Source: Candidatus Sulfuritelmatomonas gaucii (GTDB lineage: Bacteria > Acidobacteriota > Terriglobia > Terriglobales > Acidobacteriaceae). From it: DNA of 52,920 bases. Of the stretch, positions 8,528-16,328 are shown piece after piece. Position numbers and translations under genes: made by a program. Where the stretch lies: NCBI GenBank assembly GCA_900290245.1, contig OKRB01000073.1, forward strand, positions 1 to 52,920, given 5' to 3'. The notes beneath the pieces are model-generated. The model was given only the letters and a program-made list of their open reading frames with translations. It had not been told where the DNA came from and did no database searches. Positions within the stretch are counted from its first letter, which is position 1; every line of letters begins with the position of its first letter.

Positions 8528-10749
8528 GCAGGACCTGCCGCGGGGTAGTCGAGCGCTTCGGGAATCATGACTTTGCTTACGGTGTCGGCGGCGCGGTCTT
8601 TGGCGAGGCGAGCGCCGGTGAGGCAGGTGGTGAGCTTGCTTTGCAGGCGGAGGAATTCACTGGAGCCGGCGCATCCGGCGCACGGGCCGGCCTTGGCGGG
8701 ATGGCTGCCGTCAGGCTGGAGGACGTCGACGGCCATGGCCATGATGCCGGGCATAGTTTCCTCGAGTTCTTCAAGCTCGGCGGCGAGGAAGCAGTTGCGA
8801 TGCTCCTGCTCGTCCCACGAGGGATGGCGCGTGTAGCCGAAGACGAGTTCGGCGCAGATGCGCGAGACTTCGCCAGCGGCCTGCGCTGCTTGCGTGTGGC
8901 AGAGGTCGCTGAGGAACTGCACGGTACCGGCGAGGCCTTCCGCGGCGACGGCGTCTGCAGCTCCGCGCGTTTCCAGTTCGACGACATCGAGGATCTGGCT
9001 GCGCGAGGCCACGAGCCAACTGAGCGCGTCGGCGAGAGCGAAGGTGACGCCCTGGCGCTGTCCGTGATAGAGCTTCGATCCCGTAGGGTCTGTGGCGTGC
9101 TGCAAGTAATTGAGCGACCACGCCCAGAGGTTCATCGCGGAAGCCAGCGTGCACGCGCCGGTGCCGGGACGCGAGGAGGCGATGCGGCGCATCTCGGTGG
9201 TCCAGTTGGCGAACTCGGCGAGGAAGACGTCGCTGGTCATGGTGACGGTGAGCTGGCGGCGCTGCACGGCTTCGGGGCCTTCATAGGTGGCTTCGAGTTG
9301 TGCGTCCATCCATTTGTTGGCGAGGAAGCCTGGGCAATCCTCAGTGATGCCGTAGCCGCCCATGAGGCTGACGGCCTCGCGCATCATGTTGGCGCCGTGG
9401 CCGGTGTTCCAGAGCTTGGTGGCTGGGCACAGGACATTGGCTTCGGCATCTTTGAGGACGTATTGCACGAGCGGATCGGACTCGAGCTCGGTGCGTCGCG
9501 GGCTGCCAGGCTTGAGCTTGAGAAGTTCGATGGCGCGTTGCTCGCTTTCTTTGAGGGCTTTCATCTCCGCGCGGCCACCGGAGACGCCGCGCTCGGCGAG
9601 GATGGCGGTCTTCTGTTTTTCGAGCGGGTCTAATTCATCAAAGAGCCGCGCTGCAGCGAAGCCGAGCGAAGATGCCGCCTCGCCCGTGGCCCAGACGTCG
9701 ACGAGACGGTGCAATGCGTCTTCGCGCTGCTGGATGCCTTGCTCATAGCGGACGGAGCCGGGCCTGGCGCCCTCAGCGCCGCGGAAACGCTGGCGCTGAT
9801 AGCGGACGACGGGTTCGACTGCCGAGAGCAGCTTGGCGGCGGTCATGAGGCCGACCGGGACGCGCGTGCGCCGAAAAACTGCGTCGATGATTTCGGTGTG
9901 GTTGAAGTTGGGAACGATGACGCCGTCTTTGACGGTGTATCCGCCGACGATGCGGCTGGCCGGGACAAGGAGATTGAAGACCGGGTCGCCGGTGGACGAA
10001 AGCTGATGCACAAGTTTTTTGGTGGCTGTGCCGCGGTCGAAGGTGCCCGGGTCAGTTTCTTCGAGGATGACGACGCAACTGCCCTTGAGGCGGCCATCGT
10101 CAGAGTTGACGGCGGCGGTGACGAAGTTGGCGAAGGCAATTCCGGTGATGAAGCGGCCGCGCTTTTCGACTTGCAGAATGGGTTCGGCGCCGTTTTTCCA
10201 GTCGGCGACGCGGACCTTACCGCTCAGCATGCCAGTGTCGACACCGACGTAGGGGATGGGCTCAGTGAGTGCGAAGGCGCCGCGCCAGGGCTTGCGGTCT
10301 TCACCTGGTTGCGGAGGAGCAGAGAGCGTCTTGTAGCGCGTGACCTGCTGCTGCGTGCCGCGCTCGTGAATGGGCGAGAGAGCGAGGAAGCCTGCGAGGC
10401 TGGCGGTTGCGGCGCCGCCATCGACCCATGCAAGCTCAAAGGCTGCGAGACCAAGCGCGAGATTCTTGGGGCCGGTGATGAAGCCGCCTTCTTCAGGCTC
10501 CATGAAGGCCGCGGTAATGCCGGCGCGGTCGAAGGCGTCGAGCATGTCGTCTTTGGCGGCGGTCCACTCATGGGTGTTGCGTTCGCCAGCAGCGACGAGG
10601 CGCGCAACCGTGCCGCGGGCTACGCCGCGCGCCGATTGCACAAGCATCTGGAGGTCAAAGCGGTCTGCGAAGCGCCACAGGATCTGGCGGATCGGGTCTC
10701 CGGGGAGGGTGAGCATGGTTTTGGTTTCGGGAATGGCAAGTGTGCCCAT
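8524..10749 (-). CDS. Acyl-CoA dehydrogenase family protein, long form
   Basis: About 741 residues, longer than the ~380 of typical acyl-CoA dehydrogenases. The middle carries the family signature: GAFALTEP (FAD-contacting strand), then MGGYGITEDCPGFLANKWMD and EATYEGPEAVQRRQL near residues 460-495. An extra ~240-residue C-terminal region is mostly helical and holds a small cysteine motif (GPCAGCAG). It would oxidise an acyl-CoA and pass electrons to EtfAB; the substrate cannot be read. AGGAG lies ten bases before the ATG. It is the first gene of the cluster, overlaps the ETF-QO gene by ATGA, and has a CRP/FNR-type box about 60 bases upstream. Confidence 0.85.
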   Translation of the reverse strand: MGTLAIPETKTMLTLPGDPIRQILWRFADRFDLQMLVQSARGVARGTVARLVAAGERNTHEWTAAKDDMLDAFDRAGITAAFMEPEEGGFITGPKNLALGLAAFELAWVDGGAATASLAGFLALSPIHERGTQQQVTRYKTLSAPPQPGEDRKPWRGAFALTEPIPYVGVDTGMLSGKVRVADWKNGAEPILQVEKRGRFITGIAFANFVTAAVNSDDGRLKGSCVVILEETDPGTFDRGTATKKLVHQLSSTGDPVFNLLVPASRIVGGYTVKDGVIVPNFNHTEIIDAVFRRTRVPVGLMTAAKLLSAVEPVVRYQRQRFRGAEGARPGSVRYEQGIQQREDALHRLVDVWATGEAASSLGFAAARLFDELDPLEKQKTAILAERGVSGGRAEMKALKESEQRAIELLKLKPGSPRRTELESDPLVQYVLKDAEANVLCPATKLWNTGHGANMMREAVSLMGGYGITEDCPGFLANKWMDAQLEATYEGPEAVQRRQLTVTMTSDVFLAEFANWTTEMRRIASSRPGTGACTLASAMNLWAWSLNYLQHATDPTGSKLYHGQRQGVTFALADALSWLVASRSQILDVVELETRGAADAVAAEGLAGTVQFLSDLCHTQAAQAAGEVSRICAELVFGYTRHPSWDEQEHRNCFLAAELEELEETMPGIMAMAVDVLQPDGSHPAKAGPCAGCAGSSEFLRLQSKLTTCLTGARLAKDRAADTVSKVMIPEALDYPAAGPA

Positions 10750-10803
10750 GGTGAGGCTCCTAGCTAAGCGGTTTTATTGTCGTCGACTGGAGATGCGAGG
10801 GAA

Positions 10804-10819
10804 TGTGACCTGTATCACC
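10804..10819 (-). promoter_or_regulatory. CRP/FNR-type box upstream of the acyl-CoA dehydrogenase operon
   Basis: TGTGA-CCTGTA-TCACC matches the TGTGA-N6-TCACA consensus of the CRP/FNR superfamily with one mismatch. Its centre lies about 62 bases before the ATG at 10749, a suitable place for an activator site. Matching boxes stand before both cytochrome modules. Confidence 0.6.
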
Positions 10820-11006
10820 CCGGGAACGCGCTCATGAATGGATGCTCGCGGCGTGTCCGATTCCACCGTCCTTAGAGGACTTGGACTCTTCTTGTTCGAC
10901 TCCGGTCCCCACGCTGAAGCGCGGGGCTAACCACCGCTGCGCCTACGGCGCGGTTGGCCGGCACCATACTGGGAAGAGAGTAGTTCTTTCCGGCCTGTAC
11001 GTCTCG

Positions 11007-11435
11007 CTACTCGAAGATGCCCGTGACCGTGCAGCGCCAAACGGTGCGGTCAGGCATCAAGAGCTCGTATTCGTCATAGAGCGAATGAGGCCCGTCTTTG
11101 TGCGCAGCTTTCCGGAGACGGGCGGTGTAATCGCCGGGCGCCAGGCGGCGCTGGGAGTTGCGTGGGTCGTAGAAGGCGCGTGCGCCATAAATGATGCCCC
11201 CTGTCAGCTCGACCTTCTGCTGGTTCAACACAGCATCGGCGAAGAGCACGCTGTTGCAGCCGTCTCGATCGCAGTAGCGGTGGACACGGATTCCCGAGAC
11301 GTGCACTTTGACCAGGTAGTCGACGCCGGGCTTTGCTGTTGGCGGCTCCTGGCCGAACCGAGTCTCTGCCTCTTGCGCCGGCAGAAGCGGCAGGCAGGCA
11401 AGAAGGAGCAAGGCAACCCAAGCTTTTTTCATCAT
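11007..11435 (-). CDS. Secreted small protein of unknown function
   Basis: About 142 residues with a signal peptide (MMKKAW, leucine-rich core, cleavage near LLPAQ). The mature part has two close cysteines (YCDRDGCNSVLF) and a third near the C-terminus (VWRCTVTG), a beta-rich character and a DYLVKVHVSGIRVHRY block. No family is recognised. It faces away from the cytochrome genes and may share the 11436-11675 spacer with them as a divergent promoter region. Confidence 0.7.
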   Translation of the reverse strand: MMKKAWVALLLLACLPLLPAQEAETRFGQEPPTAKPGVDYLVKVHVSGIRVHRYCDRDGCNSVLFADAVLNQQKVELTGGIIYGARAFYDPRNSQRRLAPGDYTARLRKAAHKDGPHSLYDEYELLMPDRTVWRCTVTGIFE

Positions 11436-11594
11436 TCACCTCAGGCGAAGATCCGCCTGGTTAGATGACGGATCGCAGGAGCCGGAAAGCCTCAATCTCA
11501 ATTCCTACTTTTGATCTATGTGATCTCAGCCGTCCATTTTGATCCCGGATACCTGATTTCTGACCCCCTTTTTTGTGATCTACGTCGCGCTGCT

Positions 11595-11610
11595 TGTGAT
11601 GCCTATCACT
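11595..11610 (+). promoter_or_regulatory. CRP/FNR-type box upstream of the first cytochrome module
   Basis: TGTGA-TGCCTA-TCACT, centre about 73 bases before the start at 11676. This would place a class II activator site with a transcription start near 11644, leaving a normal leader. Confidence 0.6.
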
Positions 11611-11675
11611 GCGACAAACCGTTCCAAAAGCGTTCTCTCGTAAGTAAGAACTCCGCTTGAAGACGGTGTGAAGAC

Positions 11676-12896
11676 ATGCTGGTGGAAGCCACAGTGGGGA
11701 AAGTTCGTTTGCTTTGCCGCGCAATTCTGGCGGCCTCTCTAAGTACATTTGTATTTGCCAGTGCAGCGGTCGCATTGCACGCCCAGGCTGACTGCCTGAC
11801 TTGCCACGGCGACGCGAGCATGACAGATGCGGCTGGATACAGTATTGCCGTGGACGGGACGAAGTTTGGCGCGAGTGTTCACGGCAGCCTGCAATGCAGC
11901 AACTGCCACGCCGACATCAAGGGATATCCGCACCCGGATAAAGTCGCGACGGTCGAATGCGCAACCTGCCATAGCGACCAGGCCGATCAGCTCAAGGGCA
12001 GCGTGCACGCGGACAGCAAAGATCATCCGTGCACGAGCTGCCACGGCAACGCGCACGAGATTTTTCCCAAGACCGACGCGCGGTCGGCGGTGTATCCGCT
12101 GAACGTGCCCAAGACCTGCGGCCAGTGCCACAGTACCGATGGAATGGCGGGCAAGCACGGATTGGCCAGCGTCTATCCGAACTATATTGATTCGATTCAC
12201 GGATTCGCGCTGAGCAAAGAGGGGCTGCTGGTGGCGGCGAATTGCCAGAGCTGCCACGGATCGCACGGCATCCTCAGCCACACCAATCCGAAGAGTCCGA
12301 CGTACAAGGCGAACATTCCCAAGACCTGCGGCAATTGCCACGCCAAGATCGACGCCGATTACGAACAGGGCGTACACGGCAAAGCGATTGCCAAGGGCAA
12401 CCTGAGTGCGCCGGTGTGCACCGACTGCCACACGGCGCACGCGATCCTGCAGCCGACGGAAGCGGCGTTCCGCATGCAGTCGACGCCGATCTGCGGCAAC
12501 TGCCACAAAGACAAGTTCTCGACCTATCGCGATACGTTCCACTCGCAACTGGGCTCGCTGGGCGGGTACGTGGAGACGGCGCGCTGCTGGGACTGCCACC
12601 AGGCGCATGACGTGCGGCCGGCATCCGATCCCGGCTCGCCGATCAACCACGCGAACCTGGTGACGACCTGCGGCAGATGCCACTCGGGAGCAAACCTGAG
12701 CTTCGTGCAGTACCAGCCGCACGCGAACGCGCGCGATCGCAAGCTGAATCCGGGGCTTTACTTCGTGCGGCTGTTCATGAACCTGCTGTTGGGGAGCGTG
12801 CTCACGTTCTTCTTGTTGCACACCATCCTGTGGCTGATCCGCTCGCGCTATAGCCAGGTGAAGAACAAAGGGGCAAATGGAGGAAAGAATGCCTGA
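11676..12896 (+). CDS. Undecaheme c-type cytochrome with C-terminal membrane anchor
   Basis: About 406 residues. A signal peptide precedes the first CxxCH at Cys40; eleven CxxCH motifs follow (CLTCH, CSNCH, CATCH, CTSCH, CGQCH, CQSCH, CGNCH, CTDCH, CGNCH, CWDCH, CGRCH), the last at ~332-336. Single histidines in SVHGS, DSIHGF, GVHGK and TFHSQ are likely sixth ligands. One transmembrane helix lies at ~366-388 with a basic cytoplasmic tail. It is a periplasmic, membrane-anchored electron carrier. The stop overlaps the start of the b-type cytochrome gene (ATGCCTGA), so the two probably form one complex. It is a paralogue of the fused protein at 13898. Confidence 0.9.
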   Translation: MLVEATVGKVRLLCRAILAASLSTFVFASAAVALHAQADCLTCHGDASMTDAAGYSIAVDGTKFGASVHGSLQCSNCHADIKGYPHPDKVATVECATCHSDQADQLKGSVHADSKDHPCTSCHGNAHEIFPKTDARSAVYPLNVPKTCGQCHSTDGMAGKHGLASVYPNYIDSIHGFALSKEGLLVAANCQSCHGSHGILSHTNPKSPTYKANIPKTCGNCHAKIDADYEQGVHGKAIAKGNLSAPVCTDCHTAHAILQPTEAAFRMQSTPICGNCHKDKFSTYRDTFHSQLGSLGGYVETARCWDCHQAHDVRPASDPGSPINHANLVTTCGRCHSGANLSFVQYQPHANARDRKLNPGLYFVRLFMNLLLGSVLTFFLLHTILWLIRSRYSQVKNKGANGGKNA

Positions 12897-13755
12897 GTTG
12901 GAGCAAGCGCCCGCAACCGCGGCCGACGCAACGAAGAACGCCAACGGCAACTACTTTGTGCGCTTCACGCGCGAGCAGCGGTACATGCACGCAACGTTGT
13001 TCACCACATTTCTGGGCCTGGCGGCGACAGGACTGCCGATGCGCTTCAGCGAGAGCTTCTGGGCGCGGAAGTTTGCGACCGGCGTCGGCGGATTCGGCGC
13101 GATTCTCTTCCTGCACAAGCTTTGCGCAGTGGTGCTGACCATTGCATTTCTGATCCACCTGAAAGACGTAGTGCAGCGCGGAATCGTGAACCGGGAGAAG
13201 GGAATCTTCTGGGGCCCGACGTCGATGATCCCGAACTGGAAGGACGTAAAGGATCTGTTCGGGCACACGAGGTGGTTCCTCGGCCTGGGGCCGAAGCCGC
13301 AGTTCGAGCGTTACGCCTATTGGGAGAAATTCGACTACTGGGCGGTGTTCTGGGGCATGGTGGTGATCGGATTTTCGGGTTATGCCATGTGGTTCGCTCC
13401 GTTTTTCGCGCACTTTTTGCCCGGATGGGCACTGAACGCCGTGCTGGTGATTCACAGTGAAGAGGCGTTGCTGGCGGTTCTATTTATTTTCTCGATTCAC
13501 TTCGTGAACACGCATCTGAGGCCCGACAGCTTTCCCATGGACATGGTGATTTTCACGGGCGTGGAGAGCGAAGAGGAGTTCAAGCACAAGCGGACGAAGG
13601 AGTACGAGCGGATGGTGGCCCAGGGGAAGCAGAGATCCCGGCTGGGCATTGCGCCGCCGCTATGGCTGATCAACTTCTCCAAGGTGGTCGGATACGCTGC
13701 GTTGTTCGTCGGGCTGACGCTGCTGGTGTTGACGCTCACCGCGTATTTTAGCTAG
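12889..13755 (+). CDS. b-type cytochrome, membrane quinone-linked subunit
   Basis: About 288 residues. Four to five hydrophobic helices carry histidines spaced as in the FdnI/HydC type b cytochromes: MHATLFTTFLGL, FLHKLCAVVL, FLIHLKDV, VIHSEEALLAV and FSIHFVNTHLRP. It probably holds two b hemes and exchanges electrons between the quinone pool and the undecaheme subunit. The ATG at 12889 is preferred over 12877 because GGAGG lies five bases before it. The gene resembles the C-terminal half of the fused protein at 13898 in order of helices and in the block FGHTRWFLGLGPKPQFERY (compare YYLGLSSEKPKFGRF). Confidence 0.85.
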   Translation: MPELEQAPATAADATKNANGNYFVRFTREQRYMHATLFTTFLGLAATGLPMRFSESFWARKFATGVGGFGAILFLHKLCAVVLTIAFLIHLKDVVQRGIVNREKGIFWGPTSMIPNWKDVKDLFGHTRWFLGLGPKPQFERYAYWEKFDYWAVFWGMVVIGFSGYAMWFAPFFAHFLPGWALNAVLVIHSEEALLAVLFIFSIHFVNTHLRPDSFPMDMVIFTGVESEEEFKHKRTKEYERMVAQGKQRSRLGIAPPLWLINFSKVVGYAALFVGLTLLVLTLTAYFS

Positions 13756-13847
13756 CAGCTTTCAGCTGTTTCGGGAACCAGTAGCGAATAGCAGGAGCCT
13801 AGACGCTCAAAGCTGATAGCTGATAGCTGACAGCTGAGAACTGCCCT

Positions 13848-13863
13848 TGTGACACCTGTCACG
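13848..13863 (+). promoter_or_regulatory. CRP/FNR-type box upstream of the fused cytochrome gene
   Basis: TGTGA-CACCTG-TCACG, centre about 42 bases before the GTG start at 13898. If it is a class II site, the transcript would start at or next to the start codon, so either the leader is very short or the site acts differently. Confidence 0.55.
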
Positions 13864-13897
13864 GCGGGATTTCGAGGCGAAGGCTTCTCCTCGAAGT

Positions 13898-15808
13898 GTG
13901 GACATTGCTCGAAGGTTGTTTGTTCCATCATTTGTTTTTTTTCTACTTTTTTGGGCCGCGACTGCAGTACCTGCACAAAAGCTCAAAGATGCCGATTGCC
14001 TGACCTGCCATGGCGACGCGACGCTCACCACCGAGGGCGCCAACGGCTCAACCGTCAGTCTCTTCGTCGATCAAAACAAGTTCAAGCACTCGGTGCACGG
14101 CAGGATGTTTCACTGCGTTGATTGCCATTCGGACGTAAAGAGCCTGGCGCATGAGAAGCCACCCGAAAAAGTGAGCTGCAGCCAGTGCCATGCCGACGCA
14201 CAGGAGGAGTGGTCCCGCGGCATCCACTCCAAGGACGGCAAACTCGGCCAGACCGCAGCAGCACACTGTCAAGACTGCCACGGCGACGCGCATGAAATCG
14301 TGGGTCCGGGCGGACCCAGCTCGCCTGTCTACCGCGCCAACATCCCGGCCACGTGCGGCCGCTGCCATGGGCAGCAGTTTCTGATGGAGTCGAACGGGGA
14401 GAGTGCGCAGGCGTTCGTTTCGTACCAGTCGAGCGTGCACGGCCGCGCAGTGGCAAACGGGTCGAAGAATGCTGCGGTGTGCACTGACTGCCATGGAGCC
14501 CACGAGATTCTGCCGGCCAACGATGCCAAATCGCCGATCTCGAAGTTCGCGGTGGCGGCAACTTGCGGCAAGTGTCACGGGGAAGTTGCGAACACATTCA
14601 ACGTGAGCATTCACGGGCAGGCGCTGGCGCGGGGCAATGCAATGGCGCCCACGTGCACCGACTGCCATGGGATTCATTCCATCAAGCCGCATACCGATCC
14701 CAACTCACCGATCGCGGAACAGAACGTATCGCGTGATATTTGCGGGCGCTGCCATGGAGGCGTGCGCCTTTCGCAGGAGTTCGGCGTTCCAAGCAACCGC
14801 GTAACGAGCTATTTTGACAGCTACCACGGCCTGGCTGCGGAAGGCGGGTCGGTGGTGGCGGCAAACTGCTCGAGTTGCCATGGCGTGCACGACATTCTTC
14901 CGTCGAGCGATCCGCGGTCGACGATCAATCGCGCGAACCTGGATGCGACATGCGGCAAGTGCCACAAAGGCGTGACGCAGAGATTCACGCGAACGCCGGT
15001 GCATTTTCAGGATGGCACGCGCGCGAGAGACATCGGCTCGATTGCCGTGCGCTGGGTGCGGGGGATTTACATTGCCCTGATTCTGCTCGTCATCGGAGCT
15101 ATGTTTCTGCATAACGCCGTGATCTGGCGGCACAAGGCCGTGGCGCGGCGGCGGATGCAGAACCCGTTCATGACGCGCATGACGGTGAACCAACGGTGGC
15201 AACACCTGGTTCTGCTCACGAGCTTTATCGTCCTGGTGATCTCAGGATTCGCGCTCAAGTTTCCCAATAGCTGGTTTGCGCACACGCTGGGGATGGGCGA
15301 GAACCTGCGCGGCATCATCCACCGCATCGCAGGGGTAGTGCTGATCGGCGCGGGCATTTATCACGTCTTCTATCTTGCGGCGGCGCGGGAAGGCCGGCGA
15401 CTGCTGCGCGATATTGCGCCGCGGCCGAAGGATGCCCTGGACCTGTGGGGAACGATGCGGTATTACCTCGGGCTGAGCAGCGAGAAGCCGAAGTTTGGCC
15501 GTTTCAACTACGCGGAAAAGGCCGAATACTGGGCGCTGGTGTGGGGCACGGCGCTGATGGGGCTGACGGGTGTGATGATCTGGGCCAAGGTGTGGGTGGG
15601 CGACCTACTGGCTCGCTGGTGGGTGGATGTGGCCACGGCCGTGCACTTCTACGAAGCGATCCTGGCGACGCTGGCGATTGTCGTGTGGCACTTCTACCAG
15701 GTGTTCTTCGATCCCGATGTGTATCCCATGAACTGGGCATGGTGGGATGGGAAGATGCCGGTGGAGCACTACGAGCAGGAACACGAGCTGGATAAAGACA
15801 GGGAATAG
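13898..15808 (+). CDS. Fused undecaheme c-type / b-type cytochrome (CbcL-like layout)
   Basis: About 636 residues. After a signal peptide, eleven CxxCH motifs run from Cys34 to about residue 355 (CLTCH, CVDCH, CSQCH, CQDCH, CGRCH, CTDCH, CGKCH, CTDCH, CGRCH, CSSCH, CGKCH). A transmembrane helix at ~388-408 leads into a b-type domain with histidines in RWQHLVLL, IIHRIAGVVL, IYHVFYL, AVHFYEAILA and WHFYQVFF. The joined plan resembles Geobacter CbcL, which links the quinone pool to periplasmic carriers. In effect it is the two preceding genes in one chain. The start is GTG with no clear ribosome binding site, so the start is less sure than the gene. Confidence 0.9.
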   Translation: MDIARRLFVPSFVFFLLFWAATAVPAQKLKDADCLTCHGDATLTTEGANGSTVSLFVDQNKFKHSVHGRMFHCVDCHSDVKSLAHEKPPEKVSCSQCHADAQEEWSRGIHSKDGKLGQTAAAHCQDCHGDAHEIVGPGGPSSPVYRANIPATCGRCHGQQFLMESNGESAQAFVSYQSSVHGRAVANGSKNAAVCTDCHGAHEILPANDAKSPISKFAVAATCGKCHGEVANTFNVSIHGQALARGNAMAPTCTDCHGIHSIKPHTDPNSPIAEQNVSRDICGRCHGGVRLSQEFGVPSNRVTSYFDSYHGLAAEGGSVVAANCSSCHGVHDILPSSDPRSTINRANLDATCGKCHKGVTQRFTRTPVHFQDGTRARDIGSIAVRWVRGIYIALILLVIGAMFLHNAVIWRHKAVARRRMQNPFMTRMTVNQRWQHLVLLTSFIVLVISGFALKFPNSWFAHTLGMGENLRGIIHRIAGVVLIGAGIYHVFYLAAAREGRRLLRDIAPRPKDALDLWGTMRYYLGLSSEKPKFGRFNYAEKAEYWALVWGTALMGLTGVMIWAKVWVGDLLARWWVDVATAVHFYEAILATLAIVVWHFYQVFFDPDVYPMNWAWWDGKMPVEHYEQEHELDKDRE

Positions 15809-15811
15809 GGA

Positions 15812-15890
15812 AAGCCAGTAGCCGGTAGCTGGTAGCCAGTAGCCTAAACGTCTTGGCTACGAGCTACTGGCTACGAGCTACAAGCTGTCT
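15812..15890. repeat. GTAGCCAGTAGC-type tract
   Basis: Imperfect repeats of AGCCAGTAGCCGGTAGC in both orientations fill the gap between convergent genes. The same kind of tract occurs near 5190, 13760, 28740 and 46775. Confidence 0.7.
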
Positions 15891-16328
15891 TTAGACACGC
15901 CAGTAATCGGGGCGCCAATCTTTGATGCGCTGCTTGATCTGCTTGCGATTCAGGTTATGCTCGAGCGCCTGCTTGGCCAGCTCCACCACCTCATCGTCGG
16001 CGGCAAAACGCAGGCCAATCAACTGGTCTTCAGTGAGGCGGTAGATCTGCGTGTGCCACTCCTCGGGCGCCAATGCCTGCAGGCGCAGGCGCTCTTCAAG
16101 GCGAATCACGCGGTCCTGCACCTTGAGCGGATAAGTGCGCAACTTGAAGAGCAGGAGAAACGCCGCGATCGACATCACGACGACCCACACCGAATAAAAG
16201 CACAGATGGTGGACCGCGTAGACGATGGCGATGACGACGTTGGCCAGGAAAATCCAGGTGAGGAAGAAGTGGTACAGAGGATCGAATCGCCCATGGCTTT
16301 TGAAACTTTGCGGCGCGGACTTACTCAT
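15891..16328 (-). CDS. DUF6526-type small membrane protein
   Basis: About 145 residues with two adjacent transmembrane helices (FFLTWIFLANVVIAIVYAV and a second starting SVWVVVMSIAAFLLL) and a soluble C-terminal part rich in charged residues (RVIRLEERLRLQAL, LTEDQLIGLRFAADDE, NRKQIKQRIKDWRPDYWRV). The layout matches DUF6526 proteins, whose function is not known to me. The start overlaps the stop of the upstream gene in ATGAGTAA, so translation of the two is probably coupled. Confidence 0.7.
   Translation of the reverse strand: MSKSAPQSFKSHGRFDPLYHFFLTWIFLANVVIAIVYAVHHLCFYSVWVVVMSIAAFLLLFKLRTYPLKVQDRVIRLEERLRLQALAPEEWHTQIYRLTEDQLIGLRFAADDEVVELAKQALEHNLNRKQIKQRIKDWRPDYWRV

Noticed and set aside
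8413..9633. Open frame of 406 codons on the plus strand
   Set aside because: Antisense to acyl-CoA dehydrogenase and ETF-QO; no motifs.
11573..11589. TGTGATCTACGTCGC considered as a further CRP/FNR box
   Set aside because: Only the left half matches; the right half lacks TCAC.
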